In this document: positions 1 to 9,148 of the stretch, one piece after another | Layout: every line of letters begins with the position of its first letter | Position numbering within the stretch: the stretch's first letter is position 1 | Source: Gallintestinimicrobium propionicum | Lineage (GTDB): Bacteria; Bacillota; Clostridia; Lachnospirales; Lachnospiraceae | Reading direction: 5' to 3' | NCBI RefSeq assembly: GCF_025567525.1 | Contig: NZ_JAOQJY010000013.1 | Coordinates: forward strand, 44,575-108,574 | DNA: 64,000 nt | Notes under the pieces: generated by a model | Told to the model about the DNA's origin: nothing | What the model saw: the letters and a program-made list of their open reading frames with translations, nothing else | Database searches by the model: none | Made by a program: the position numbers and the translations under genes

Positions 1-196
1 GCACCGCCTCGCGGCTTCCTTTTAAAAGTGCCGGATCATACAGATCCCGGATCGTGCCGTGGAGATACTTTTCAATTGCTTCATCTCCTTCGATGTCCCG
101 GTTTCGTATGACGCGGGCCAGCACCGGGCTGATGGAAAATCTCTGCCCGATGCCATTAAAATCCGCCTTTTTTGCGGCAACGTACCATTTTGCCAT
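1..196 (-). CDS. recJ: Single-stranded-DNA-specific exonuclease RecJ, N-terminal part (cut by window edge)
   Basis: The minus strand encodes a protein beginning MAKWYVAAKK, continuing through the ISPVLARVIRNRDI segment typical of the RecJ N-terminus. RecJ is a 5'-3' single-strand exonuclease of recombination and base-excision repair. Only about 65 codons are visible, so no DHH catalytic motifs can be checked. Its ATG shares one base with the secDF stop codon (TAATG), which suggests translational coupling. The secDF-recJ order is common in Clostridia. The identification rests on N-terminal similarity and context. Confidence 0.8.
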   Translation of the reverse strand, partial: MAKWYVAAKKADFNGIGQRFSISPVLARVIRNRDIEGDEAIEKYLHGTIRDLYDPALLKGSREAV

Positions 197-2373
197 TATT
201 TTGCTGCCTTTTTATTCTTCTCTGCTTTCTTTCCGCCTACTCTGGTGCGCAGCAGATACCAGAACGCGCTCGCCAGGCAGATGGAGGAATAAGTACCGCA
301 TGCTATGCCGACCATCAGGGGCAGTGCAAACTCTTTGATACTGGACACGCCCAGGATGTACAGCACTGCAACCATAATAAAGGTCGTCAGGGATGTGAAA
401 ATACTTCTGGACAGTGTCTGGGAAATACTGCGGTTTACAATCGCCGCAAGCTCTTCCTTTGTCTTATAAGAGGTCATGTTCTCACGGATACGGTCGAAGA
501 TAACGATGGTCGCATTGATCGAATAACCGACAATCGTCAGCATGCATGCAATGAAAGTATTGCCGACAGAAACTCTTGCCGCCGCATAGAACGCAAGTAC
601 AACCAGTACGTCGTGTACCAGTGCTGCTACACTGCTGGCACCGAATCTGACATCCTTGAAACGGAACCATACATACAGAAGCATCAACACGGTAGATACC
701 ACAACCGCAGATACTGCGCCGGTACGCATTTCAGAGCTGATGGTAGAGCTGATGGTCTCTGCTGTGATCTTTTCCGGATCTACACCAAATTCCTCTTCCA
801 GTCTGGAATTTAATTCTTCTCTCTGGGAAACATCCAGCGTTGCAGATTTGAAAATAACCTGATTGGAGCCCTGCACCTTCTGGGTCTGTACGTTTGCATC
901 CTTGCTGATTTCCTCGATGATCGGAACGACCTTTTCATCCAGCTCTTCGATGCTCATATCTTCGTTAAACTCTACACTGGTAGAAGTACCGCCCTTGAAC
1001 TCCAGGCTGTAGTTTAACGCATCGCCGCCATTGCCCTTATGCACGCCCATCGTCACAAAGCCCGCAATGATGACAACTGCAGACAGGATGAAGAAAATCT
1101 TCTTTTTGCCCAGGAAATCGATTACCTTTGTCTCTTTTGCACGGCCATAGAATTTCTCATTACGGATACCCATCGCATAAAATGCGTTCAGGATCAGCTT
1201 GGTTACAACCAGCGCAGTGAACAGGGAAACGACGATACCGAGCGCCAGGGTCTGGGCAAAGCCCTTGACGGTACCGGTACCCATAAAGTACAGTACAACA
1301 GCTGCGATCAGCGTCGTTACGTTGCCGTCGATAATCGCGGACAGTGCTTTCTTAAAACCGATCTGAATCGCAGATTTTACAGTTTTGCCAGTTGCGATTT
1401 CTTCCCGGATTCTGGCAAAAATAATGACGTTTGCATCGACCGCCATACCGATCGACAGGATGATACCTGCGATACCGGACAGGGTCAGGGTAACATCAAA
1501 GCCATTCAGCAGCAGAACAACCAGCACCGTGTAAATGCACAGTGCGATGGAGCTTGCAACACCGGGAATCCAGTAAACAGCGATCATGAAAACAATAACA
1601 ATCGCAAGACCAATTGCACCGGCAATCAGGCTCGTACGGACCGCTGCAGATCCGAGCTGTGCGCCTACTACGTTGGAACGCAGCTCCTCCAGCTCCAGCT
1701 TCAAACCGCCGATACGGATGGTAGAAGCGAGGTTTTCCGCCTCTTCAAAGGAGCTCATGCCATTGATGACTGCCTTGCCGTCTGTGATCTCCGCCTGTAC
1801 AGACGGTGCGCTGATCACCTGATTGTCATAAACGATGTAAATAACATCATGGTTCGGATATGCTGCCTTTGTCGCATCAGCGAACTTTTTGGTTCCATCT
1901 GCAGTCATAGTCAGAGATACAACAGGCTCCTGATTATTCATACTATTGGTCTGATAGGCTGCCTGTGCATCTGCTACATCCGTACCGCTTAATACTTCCT
2001 TACCGTCCTTATCCAGGAAGGTTAAGGAACCGGGCTTACCCAGTTCTTCCAGAATCGCATTTGCGTCAGTTACTCCGGGAATTTCAATATTGATCCGGTC
2101 GGAGCCCTCCTGATATACCTGCGCCTCTGTGGAATAATTGTCTACACGCTGCTGGAGCTTATATATGGTATCTGCCATATCCTCCGAGCTGGGTGCTTCG
2201 TCTCCCACCACCTGATAGGTGATGCTTACGCCGCCTGCCAGATCAAGTCCCTGCTTAATATTTGCAGCAGAGCCTGTCTTTGCGCTATCCAGTCCGAATA
2301 CCGCAGTCCAGGTACCTGCCAGCAGAAACGCGATTACACAGACAAGTGTAATGATGCCTTTCTTCTTGCTCAT
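196..2373 (-). CDS. secDF: Fused protein translocase subunit SecDF
   Basis: A 725-residue fusion of SecD and SecF, the membrane proteins that use the proton gradient to help pull secreted proteins through SecYEG. The N-terminal membrane anchor (about residues 7-27) is followed by the SecD signature GLDLAGG (42-48), the extracytoplasmic domain and a six-helix bundle. A second half starts near residue 425 with its own helix and the SecF signature LEFKGGTS, followed by another helix bundle. Many bacteria keep the two genes separate; the fusion is usual in this clade. The stop overlaps the recJ start, and scfB lies 12 bases upstream, so the three probably share a transcript. Confidence 0.95.
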   Translation of the reverse strand: MSKKKGIITLVCVIAFLLAGTWTAVFGLDSAKTGSAANIKQGLDLAGGVSITYQVVGDEAPSSEDMADTIYKLQQRVDNYSTEAQVYQEGSDRINIEIPGVTDANAILEELGKPGSLTFLDKDGKEVLSGTDVADAQAAYQTNSMNNQEPVVSLTMTADGTKKFADATKAAYPNHDVIYIVYDNQVISAPSVQAEITDGKAVINGMSSFEEAENLASTIRIGGLKLELEELRSNVVGAQLGSAAVRTSLIAGAIGLAIVIVFMIAVYWIPGVASSIALCIYTVLVVLLLNGFDVTLTLSGIAGIILSIGMAVDANVIIFARIREEIATGKTVKSAIQIGFKKALSAIIDGNVTTLIAAVVLYFMGTGTVKGFAQTLALGIVVSLFTALVVTKLILNAFYAMGIRNEKFYGRAKETKVIDFLGKKKIFFILSAVVIIAGFVTMGVHKGNGGDALNYSLEFKGGTSTSVEFNEDMSIEELDEKVVPIIEEISKDANVQTQKVQGSNQVIFKSATLDVSQREELNSRLEEEFGVDPEKITAETISSTISSEMRTGAVSAVVVSTVLMLLYVWFRFKDVRFGASSVAALVHDVLVVLAFYAAARVSVGNTFIACMLTIVGYSINATIVIFDRIRENMTSYKTKEELAAIVNRSISQTLSRSIFTSLTTFIMVAVLYILGVSSIKEFALPLMVGIACGTYSSICLASAFWYLLRTRVGGKKAEKNKKAAK

Positions 2374-2385
2374 TTTGCGTACTCC

Positions 2386-3777
2386 TTATTCTTCTTCGTC
2401 GGCCAGTGCCGCTTTTATCATAATCGCGCATTCCACGCGCTTTTTCTGAAGCTCACAGCCAAGCTCGTACACATCGTCGATCTTTCCGTGACAATTATAG
2501 GAATTGGCAGCACAGCCGCCGCTGCAGTAAAATTTTGCAAAACAGCTTCTGCACTTTTCTTTGGCGTAAACATTACAGCATTTGAACTCGTCCACGATGT
2601 CAGGACGCACAATGCCTTCGTCCACGTTGCCCATCAGGAACTTCTCGTTGCCGACGAACTGATGGCAGGGATAAAAATCGCCCCATGGTGTTACCGCCAG
2701 ATACTCTGTACCCGAGCCGCAGCCGGAAAGGCGCTTTGCCACACACGGGCCGCCGCTTAAATCGATCATAAAGTGGAAGAAGTTGACGCCTCTGCCCTCT
2801 TTCTGACGCTTTAACAGCTCGACTGCCAGCTTGTCATATTCCTCAAGCAGCTGCGGAACATCTTCCGGACGCAGCGCATAGGGCTCTTTGGGATCTGTCA
2901 CAACCGGCTCTACCGAGATCTGCTCAAAGCCAAGGTCTGCCAGATGCTTGACATCCTCGGAAAAATCCAGATTATTATGCGTAAAGGTACCGCGTACATA
3001 ATAATTGGTCTGATGACGGCTTTCTGCCAGCTTCTGGAACTTCGGTACAATCAGATCATAGCTGCCCTGCCCACCCCTAAACGGACGCATTCTGTCATGT
3101 ACCTCTTTCCGACCGTCGATACTCAAAACGACATTGCTCATCTCTTTATTCAGAAATTCCATAATTTCATCATTTAAAAGCACGCCGTTGGTCGTCAGGG
3201 TAAAGCGGAATTTTTTGTTATGAGGCTCCTCCAGGCTTCTGCCATATGCAACCAGATCCTTAACAACCTGCCAGTTCATCAGCGGTTCTCCGCCGAAAAA
3301 GTCTACCTCAAGATTTACTCTGCTGCCGGAGTTGGCTACCAGGAAATCCAGCGCCTTCTTGCCGACTTCAAAGCTCATCAGCGCTCTTCTGCCATGATAT
3401 TCGCCCTCTTCTGCAAAGCAGTACTGACAGGCGAGGTTACAGTCATGGGCAATGTGCAGGCACAATGCCTTGACTACAGTCTGGCGCTGTTTGAAATTGC
3501 CGATATATTTTTCATAGATGTCTTCTGTAAACAGGACATTATCCTGCGCCAGCTCCAGAATCTCCTCTACCGCCTCACGCACCTCGTCGTGGCTGTAGGT
3601 CAGCTTCTGACAGGCTTCCACTGCTGCTGTCACGGTATCCACATCCCGAATGCCGCCGGAAACAAGCTGTTCCGCCAGAGGGATTACATCATAAACCACA
3701 TCGTCTACAATATGCACGCTGCCGCTGTTGACGTCCATAACGATATTGTAGCCGTTGTTCTTATACTGGTGTATCAC
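2386..3777 (-). CDS. scfB: SCIFF peptide thioether maturase (radical SAM/SPASM protein)
   Basis: A radical SAM enzyme that forms thioether bonds in the six-cysteine SCIFF peptide encoded just upstream. The CxxxCxxC cluster motif (CNLACQYC) lies at residues 113-120 and the C-terminus has the cysteine-rich SPASM region (CGSG, YPCHQF, CRSCFAKFYCSGGC). I place the start at a GTG (3777), giving 463 residues. It follows AAAGGA by about nine bases and yields the usual family N-terminus IHQYKNNGYNIVMDVNSG. An in-frame ATG at 3819 has no ribosome-binding site and would add 14 atypical residues. The end lies 12 bases before secDF. Confidence 0.92.
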   Translation of the reverse strand: MIHQYKNNGYNIVMDVNSGSVHIVDDVVYDVIPLAEQLVSGGIRDVDTVTAAVEACQKLTYSHDEVREAVEEILELAQDNVLFTEDIYEKYIGNFKQRQTVVKALCLHIAHDCNLACQYCFAEEGEYHGRRALMSFEVGKKALDFLVANSGSRVNLEVDFFGGEPLMNWQVVKDLVAYGRSLEEPHNKKFRFTLTTNGVLLNDEIMEFLNKEMSNVVLSIDGRKEVHDRMRPFRGGQGSYDLIVPKFQKLAESRHQTNYYVRGTFTHNNLDFSEDVKHLADLGFEQISVEPVVTDPKEPYALRPEDVPQLLEEYDKLAVELLKRQKEGRGVNFFHFMIDLSGGPCVAKRLSGCGSGTEYLAVTPWGDFYPCHQFVGNEKFLMGNVDEGIVRPDIVDEFKCCNVYAKEKCRSCFAKFYCSGGCAANSYNCHGKIDDVYELGCELQKKRVECAIMIKAALADEEE

Positions 3778-3820
3778 TTTCCAAAATCCTTTCGTTTCTC
3801 GTATTCCTCTTAAACGCATA

Positions 3821-3848
3821 ATAAGCAGCGATATGCATCGCTGCTTAT
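3821..3848. other. Perfect 12-bp hairpin between scfA and scfB
   Basis: ATAAGCAGCGAT and its exact reverse complement are separated by a four-base ATGC loop. The stem sits between the scfA stop (3868) and the scfB ribosome-binding site. No T-run follows on the minus strand, so it is not a normal intrinsic terminator. It may stabilise the scfA message or partly uncouple the abundant peptide from its enzyme. Confidence 0.8.
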
Positions 3849-3867
3849 ATCTCGTCGCGTCGTCTGC

Positions 3868-4011
3868 TTATTTCATCTTCTCGCAGCTCTGATTGCCAAC
3901 CGTGCAGGATGTCTTACATGCGGACTGGCAGGATGTCTGACACTCGCCGCATCCGCCCTTCTTCATGGATTCCTTCAGGTTTCTTGTTGTTAATGTCTTG
4001 ATGTGCTTCAT
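3868..4011 (-). CDS. scfA: SCIFF ribosomal peptide precursor (six cysteines in forty-five)
   Basis: A 47-residue peptide beginning MKHIKTLTTRNLKESMKKGG, with cysteines at 21, 24, 28, 32, 36 and 43: exactly six, in the spacing known for SCIFF. It is the substrate of the radical SAM maturase encoded next. The ATG follows AAGGAGG by nine bases. The family is almost universal in Clostridia, but its physiological role is not established. It is short enough to be missed by length-filtered gene callers. Confidence 0.95.
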   Translation of the reverse strand: MKHIKTLTTRNLKESMKKGGCGECQTSCQSACKTSCTVGNQSCEKMK

Positions 4012-4071
4012 CTCACATAACCTCCTTATGTGTCACGCCGAAAAAGGCGCCGTCTTTTCGAAATTTAATTT

Positions 4072-4100
4072 ATTATAGCATAGATTCTTCTATAGGGGAA
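4072..4100 (-). promoter_or_regulatory. Probable scfA promoter (extended -10)
   Basis: On the minus strand TATAAT (4077-4072) is preceded by TGC, giving an extended -10. The -35 region 17 bases upstream (TTCCCC, 4100-4095) is poor. The leader between promoter and ATG contains a small GC hairpin (CGCC, A-rich loop, GGCG, about 4036-4050). Confidence 0.6.
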
Positions 4101-4168
4101 GTGTTTTTTTTAAAATGAGCTGCAAAGCGGCAGAACTCATGTTACCGTTTACCCGCGCCATTCGCAAT

Positions 4169-4203
4169 ACAATAGAATGCACGCTCCGCGAACATTCTAT
4201 TGT
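4169..4203. repeat. 35-bp dispersed host palindrome, copy 1
   Basis: Arms ACAATAGAATG and CATTCTATTGT enclose a 13-base centre. This copy is in the inverse orientation to copies 2-4 and is followed by CATGAA, an extension it shares with copy 5. It lies downstream of the TIGR04086-type gene and upstream of the scfA promoter. Confidence 0.9.
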
Positions 4204-4234
4204 CATGAACCGCGTCTTTGCCCTTCTCCCGGCG

Positions 4235-4624
4235 TCAGCTGAGCATCCCGCCCAGCATTCCTGCGCCGCTGCAGATCATCAGTGTAGTAAAAAAGTGATT
4301 ACCGACATCCTGAAGACCGTGATTGACTATCAAAGTCAAAGCTGCCAGCACACAAAAATACAGACTCCCGGTCAAAAGTCCCCATAAAAAGCGCCGATCC
4401 TGCATTCCTTTTCCGGCAAGCCAACCGGAAAGTCCCGCTGTCACCGCATAAATTACAAGAATTCCGATCGACACTGCCTGTGCGGAAAGCTGCATCCGAT
4501 ACAGCAACAGTGCCAGAAGTAATAACAGCGCCCCGGCCATAAGATACGACACCAACAGGCTTTTTAACAAAACAACCGGCATCCGCGCACCGGTTTGTGA
4601 AATTCCGGTTTTCTTTTTTTCCAT
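4235..4624 (-). CDS. TIGR04086-type four-helix membrane protein
   Basis: A 129-residue integral membrane protein of unknown function. After a charged N-terminus there are four hydrophobic segments (starting LLKSLLVSYL, AVSIGILVIYAV, RFLWGLLTGSLY and TTLMICSGAGML), and the protein ends GGMLS. This layout and its position close to scfA match the TIGR04086 family of clostridial membrane proteins as I remember it. The start at 4624 is preferred over the ATG six bases upstream because AGGAGG lies seven bases before it. Confidence 0.8.
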   Translation of the reverse strand: MEKKKTGISQTGARMPVVLLKSLLVSYLMAGALLLLLALLLYRMQLSAQAVSIGILVIYAVTAGLSGWLAGKGMQDRRFLWGLLTGSLYFCVLAALTLIVNHGLQDVGNHFFTTLMICSGAGMLGGMLS

Positions 4625-4792
4625 GGACATGCCTCCTGCTGCATACCGCCTGCCAGGCGGCAGACAGTGCTTTGCATTTCTTCACGTCCCATGTATATTC
4701 CCCGTCAGCTAAAAACTTTCCGATAAGAGAAATTTTTTATAAAAACTTCCGGCGTTTCAAGGCTTTCCCGGGCAATATCCGCACAGAAACCA

Positions 4793-5461
4793 TCACACCT
4801 CTTCCGGGCAGCTGCAGGCGGATAAAAAATAATCCTCCAAAACCGGGTATTCACAAAACCTCGATCCCCAACCGGGTCGGTCTGCTTCCTCGACCCTGTT
4901 TTGGTTCCAGTCTACCATCAGTGCACGCAAATCTCTCGAAAGCCCGGTTCCGGTCAGCTTGACATAGCTTTCCTTGACTGTCCATTCCCGTAAAAATCGC
5001 TCCGTCTCTGCTTCTGACAAGAACAGTTCTTCCTTCTTGTCAAACTGTTTCTTCCAGGCCTCCAGCTGTTCCTGTAGATAAAACTTCTGCAAAACGCTGC
5101 GCCGGATCTTTGTTCTTTGCTGAAGATCCACGCCCACCGGGCAGTCAGAAAAAGCGCACACCGCATAATCTCCCGAATGGGAAAGGCTCAAAAATGCCCG
5201 TCTCCCATCCTGTATAAAAAGATACGGCTGCCCGTTTTTGGTATAACACACCGGGCAGCCGTCAAATCCGTTTCTGCGTTTCGCCTCTTCTGCCAAAAGA
5301 CCTGCCGTCAGACTTGCCGCACGCTGTTTTGTCTGTCTGCACGACAATGCTTTTTGTCTGCGAACCTCATCCAGCTGTGCGAGCGCCTTTTTCTGCATCG
5401 TCTCATCAAAGAGCGGCCGGATATCCGCCAGATAAATTTTTACTTTTCCGTTTTGAACCAT
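4793..5461 (-). CDS. 4'-phosphopantetheinyl transferase (Sfp/AcpT type)
   Basis: A 222-residue enzyme expected to transfer the phosphopantetheine arm of CoA to a serine of a carrier protein. The magnesium-binding motif VGVDLQ and the downstream WTVKESYVKLTG block, which holds the catalytic lysine, are both present, as is the LSLSHSGDYAVCA segment. The length fits the Sfp family rather than the shorter AcpS. No carrier-protein or polyketide/non-ribosomal peptide gene lies nearby, so the partner cannot be named. AAAGGA lies eight bases before the ATG. Confidence 0.9.
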   Translation of the reverse strand: MVQNGKVKIYLADIRPLFDETMQKKALAQLDEVRRQKALSCRQTKQRAASLTAGLLAEEAKRRNGFDGCPVCYTKNGQPYLFIQDGRRAFLSLSHSGDYAVCAFSDCPVGVDLQQRTKIRRSVLQKFYLQEQLEAWKKQFDKKEELFLSEAETERFLREWTVKESYVKLTGTGLSRDLRALMVDWNQNRVEEADRPGWGSRFCEYPVLEDYFLSACSCPEEV

Positions 5462-5556
5462 CCGGTCGTTCCTTTCTGTCTACGAAAAGCATCCTGCGGC
5501 AAAGTGGAATTTTATTCCCTTCCCTGCCGCTGATAAAAAGCCTTTCGAGCTACGTT

Positions 5557-6543
5557 TTACAGCAGATGTGCGCGCAGGTCTTCTGCACTTCTGGAAGAAA
5601 GATAAGCCGGAGCGATATCAAATACAGTCTTACAGCCGCTCATGCCCTCTTTGCTCATGCGATAAGCGGCTCTTGCATAAGCTACGATAACAGAACCGGT
5701 AAATTCCGGATTGGAATCGAGCTTTAAGTTGTATTCGATCACATGCTTATGCTCGTTGTCCATTCCGGTCACGCCGGTGCGAATGACACAGCCGCCGTGG
5801 GGAAGTCCGCTGTGATCTCTCTTCATCTCTTCCTCAGAAATGAAATGTACGGTTGTATCATAGTCTGCAAAATAGTTCGGCATGGTCTTGATCTCTTCTT
5901 CGATCTTTGCAAGATCTGCGCCCTCTTTGGCAACAACAAAGCACTCTCTCGTATGCTTCTGTCTGGTGGTCAGTTCAGGATTTTTGCCGCTTCTGACCGC
6001 ATCGAGTGCCTCCGGTACCGGAATGGTATACTGTCTGGCATCCTTTACGCCCTCAATCCGGCGAACCGCATCGGAATGACCCTGACTGACGCCCTTGCCC
6101 CAGAAGGTATAATCCTGTCCTTCCGGCAGAATACAGTTTGCATATAAGCGGTTTAAGGAGAACATTCCAGGATCCCAGCCGCAGGAAATAATGCCGATTT
6201 TTCCGCCTTTTTTTGCAGCAGCGTCAACGTCTGCGAAATGCTCCGGGATTCTTGCGTGGGTATCAAAGCTGTCTACAACGTTGTAATCCGCTGCATATTT
6301 GGGGGTCTGAGCCGGCAGATCCGTCGCGCTTCCGCCGCAAAGAACCAGCACGTCGATCTGATCCTGCATATGCTCCAGCTCAGAAGCTTCCAGCACCTTT
6401 ACGCCTGCAGTGCGTACCTTTACGTTTTCCGGATTTCTTCTGGTAAATACTCCGACCAACTCCATATCCTCATTATGGGCGATTGCGCTCTCTACGCCTC
6501 TGCCCAGATTTCCGTATCCTAAAATTCCGATTCTGATGCTCAT
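5557..6543 (-). CDS. ddh: meso-diaminopimelate dehydrogenase
   Basis: A 328-residue NADPH-dependent enzyme that makes meso-diaminopimelate in one step from tetrahydrodipicolinate, supplying cell-wall cross-links and lysine. It begins with the nucleotide-binding turn GILGYGNLGRG. Family segments FTRRNPE, CGGSATDLP, SCGWDPGMFSLNR and WGKGVSQGHSDA are all readable. Many Clostridia use this route or the LL-diaminopimelate aminotransferase route. It appears to be transcribed alone. Confidence 0.95.
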   Translation of the reverse strand: MSIRIGILGYGNLGRGVESAIAHNEDMELVGVFTRRNPENVKVRTAGVKVLEASELEHMQDQIDVLVLCGGSATDLPAQTPKYAADYNVVDSFDTHARIPEHFADVDAAAKKGGKIGIISCGWDPGMFSLNRLYANCILPEGQDYTFWGKGVSQGHSDAVRRIEGVKDARQYTIPVPEALDAVRSGKNPELTTRQKHTRECFVVAKEGADLAKIEEEIKTMPNYFADYDTTVHFISEEEMKRDHSGLPHGGCVIRTGVTGMDNEHKHVIEYNLKLDSNPEFTGSVIVAYARAAYRMSKEGMSGCKTVFDIAPAYLSSRSAEDLRAHLL

Positions 6544-6592
6544 TTTTTCTCCTTACCCGCTATTATGTCTGTGCGATTTTTTTGTCGCGTTT

Positions 6593-6621
6593 ATTTTAGC
6601 ACAAACCGTTTTCATAGAAAA
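6593..6621 (-). promoter_or_regulatory. Probable ddh promoter
   Basis: On the minus strand TAAAAT (6598-6593) is preceded by TGC (extended -10), with a weak TTTTCT 17 bases upstream. The leader contains GCGA, a seven-base A-rich loop and TCGC, a small hairpin before the ribosome-binding site. Confidence 0.45.
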
Positions 6622-6628
6622 CCTTTTT

Positions 6629-7636
6629 TTAGACTTTTTCCCCACTAATATAGTCGGAAAGATCCTGCTTTAACTGTTCCCAGGCATCCTCATGCTCCGC
6701 ATAATACAGCGGACAGAGCTTTCCGCCCGCATCATAATGGCGTTTTACATCCGAAACATCCAGATTGTATTCCTCCATCAGCCAGCCCAAAAGCTTTAGC
6801 AGGGACTGATAGGTTGCATCCGTAAATTTTCCGTCCTGGTCCAAATAGCAGCATTCAATGGAAATCGAGTGGTCGTTTTCCCCAATCACCGCATATGCCA
6901 TCTCATTTAACGGAATACACTGGACAATCTCGCCCTCATATCCGATCACAAAATGTGCGGAAGCTGATGTCAGCCCGGTCTGTGCCAGTCCTTCGAAATA
7001 GTCCCGGTTCTGCCGTGCAGATGTCCCAGGATTCGCCGTATAATGCACATACAGCTGCGTAACCGTCGAAAGCGCATCCTGCGGTCTGGAGTATGGATTC
7101 GGTGTCAGGAGTGCTTCTTCCATCGGCGGTTTCTCGCACTTTTTTTGTTCCAGAATCTGGGTAATCCGGGAAATCGCCCCGGTTTCCGTACTCTGATTCT
7201 TCGAAATGCTGACGAATTTCCAAACCGCAAACGCCGCCAGCACTAAAAACAGCAACGCAGCAATATAAACCGCAATGCTTTGCAATTCTTTCTGCAGGCG
7301 GGTTCGACGACGGCAGCTCCTTTTCCTGTTCGCAGCAGGCGGTACAGGGCGGCGCCTGGCAGGAGCTTCATATTGTACAGCAGCACGACGGCGGATGGAC
7401 GGTTCGTACTGCGTAGCGGATGAACGGCGTGCCGGCAAGTCGCTGTAGCTCTGGCAATCCCGCGCACGCGCCGTTTTTTGCTCCATACGGTTATCCCAGT
7501 CATCGAACAGCGGCCGTTCTTCGCCCCATAAAAGATCCAGTTGTCCTGTTTTTCTGTTCTTCGTATATTTTTTCGTCGTCACCGGGCTATCCCACAATTT
7601 CAGCTCCGGTTCCGAATTTCTTTTTTCTTTTGTCAT
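6629..7636 (-). CDS. Membrane-anchored N-acetylmuramoyl-L-alanine amidase
   Basis: A predicted peptidoglycan hydrolase that cleaves the bond between muramic acid and the stem peptide. The first 120 residues are basic, arginine-rich and probably cytoplasmic. One membrane helix follows (IAVYIAALLFLVLAAFAVW), so the catalytic part faces outward. The C-terminal half is an amidase_2/PGRP-type domain with the metal-ligand regions YVHYTANPG, SAHFVIG and RHYDAGGKLCP. The start at 7636 (MTKEKRN) is chosen because GGGAG precedes it; an ATG 42 bases upstream has none. Confidence 0.85.
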   Translation of the reverse strand: MTKEKRNSEPELKLWDSPVTTKKYTKNRKTGQLDLLWGEERPLFDDWDNRMEQKTARARDCQSYSDLPARRSSATQYEPSIRRRAAVQYEAPARRRPVPPAANRKRSCRRRTRLQKELQSIAVYIAALLFLVLAAFAVWKFVSISKNQSTETGAISRITQILEQKKCEKPPMEEALLTPNPYSRPQDALSTVTQLYVHYTANPGTSARQNRDYFEGLAQTGLTSASAHFVIGYEGEIVQCIPLNEMAYAVIGENDHSISIECCYLDQDGKFTDATYQSLLKLLGWLMEEYNLDVSDVKRHYDAGGKLCPLYYAEHEDAWEQLKQDLSDYISGEKV

Positions 7637-7793
7637 ATAAAAAACCGCTCCCTTATATCCTGTCCGGCAGTTTGCCATACTCGTCAGGATATCACAGGGA
7701 ACGGTTTCTTTTCAGAAAAATTTCCTAAGATTTTCTTAAATCATCCAATGCTGTCTCAAACAGGCACGCAGCGCTTTGACGCAATGATTCACG

Positions 7794-7828
7794 ACAACAG
7801 AATGCTCGCAGAGCCTGCATTCTATTGT
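7794..7828. repeat. 35-bp dispersed host palindrome, copy 2 (overlaps hisS stop)
   Basis: The left arm has one change (ACAACAGAATG). The right arm CATTCTATTGT supplies the last codons and the TAG stop of hisS, so this repeat is partly coding. Confidence 0.85.
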
Positions 7829-9087
7829 TTCTCGATCGGATTTTTATAAAACTCTACGAAATCCGTGTACCCTTCTTTGGTCAGCTGTTCCTTCTGGAAC
7901 TTCTTGTTTTTGTTCATGCGCGCAACCAGAATCTGATCGCCGTTCTTTCTCGCTTCCTGCGCCTGTGCGATCACTTCGCAAAGGCGGTCGCCGGATACAC
8001 CTTTTTCGATCAGGTATGCGATCTTTTTCGGCTGTCCGGGAATCTGGAATCCGTTTTCCATCATCAGCAGGATGATGCGCTCAAAGCCGATGGAAAATCC
8101 GCACGCCGGAACGTCTTTTCCGGTAAATTTGCCTACCATCTTGTCGTAACGACCGCCGCCTCCGCAGCTTCCTCCAAACTGAGGGATGGCAATTTCGAAA
8201 ATGGTTCCGGTATAGTAGGACATACCGCGCACCAGAGTCGGATCAAAGGTGATCTCAAATTCAGACGCTTTTGTGGCGCGGACGCTGTCAATGATCTCGG
8301 AAAGGTTCTGGGAAACCTCAGGCTCGAGGAAATCCCCCAGCTTTTCTGCCAGCCATGCTACGCTGTTTCCGTTTGCGGTCAGCTCATCAAACAGAGACAT
8401 ATATTTGTCAGCCGCTTCTGCTGCGAAACCGCTCTCTACCAACTCAGCCTTTACACCATCTGCGCCGATCTTATCCATCTTGTCCAGAATGATAAATACG
8501 GTATCATAATCTTCTTCTGCAAAGCCGCTGTAGGCTGCCATTGCCTTTAAGATTCTTCTTTCATTGATGCGGATGACGAAATCCTGAAAGCCGAGCTTGC
8601 CAAGGGTCGTAGTCGTTGCCAGAATCAGCTCGATCTCCGCCAGATTGGAAGGCTCGCCCAGAATATCAATATCACACTGCATAAACTGACGGTACCGACC
8701 TCTCTGCGGACGGTCAGCTCTCCATACATTGCCGATCTGAAGCGCCTTAAACGGGGACGGAAGCTCGTTTGCATGATTTGCATAAAAACGAACCAGCGGA
8801 ACCGTCAGGTCATAACGCAGACCGCCGTCTACCAGATCCATCTCCTCTTTTGCTTCCGCAAGATTTAATTTCTCGCCGCGTTTTAAAATTTTAAAAATCA
8901 GTTTTTCATTTTCGCCACCCTGCTTGCTGTTTAAGTTGCCAATGGATTCCACACAGGGTGTTTCAATAGAAGTAAATCCAAATTTTCCGTAGGTTTCCTT
9001 AATCACGTTGATGCAGTAATCCCGCAGCTGCATTTCTGCAGGCAGAATATCTTTCATACCGGTGACAGGCTTTTTATTCAGTGCCAT
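7822..9087 (-). CDS. hisS: Histidyl-tRNA synthetase
   Basis: A class II aminoacyl-tRNA synthetase of 421 residues that charges tRNA-His. Motif 2 (NVWRADRPQRGRYRQFMQCDIDILG), the HisA boxes (LVRGMSYYTGTIFE and GGSCGGGGRYD) and motif 3 (ACGFSIGFERI) are present. The start at 9087 (MALNKKPVTGMKDILP) has AAAGGAG nine bases before it; an open extension of 61 codons upstream looks random. Only 61 bases separate it from the next gene upstream, too few for a T-box leader, so it is probably read through from that gene. Confidence 0.95.
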   Translation of the reverse strand: MALNKKPVTGMKDILPAEMQLRDYCINVIKETYGKFGFTSIETPCVESIGNLNSKQGGENEKLIFKILKRGEKLNLAEAKEEMDLVDGGLRYDLTVPLVRFYANHANELPSPFKALQIGNVWRADRPQRGRYRQFMQCDIDILGEPSNLAEIELILATTTTLGKLGFQDFVIRINERRILKAMAAYSGFAEEDYDTVFIILDKMDKIGADGVKAELVESGFAAEAADKYMSLFDELTANGNSVAWLAEKLGDFLEPEVSQNLSEIIDSVRATKASEFEITFDPTLVRGMSYYTGTIFEIAIPQFGGSCGGGGRYDKMVGKFTGKDVPACGFSIGFERIILLMMENGFQIPGQPKKIAYLIEKGVSGDRLCEVIAQAQEARKNGDQILVARMNKNKKFQKEQLTKEGYTDFVEFYKNPIEKQ

Positions 9088-9148
9088 TTTACCGTTCTCC
9101 TTTGTTCGCAGTCCTATCGTTTCCGATTTTATACTATTTGAACGTTTT

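Noticed and set aside
1039..1992. Plus-strand open frame of 317 codons
   Set aside because: Antisense to secDF, whose motifs are unambiguous.
9088..9148. T-box riboswitch for hisS
   Set aside because: Only 61 bases lie upstream before the next gene, and no T-box sequence is seen.
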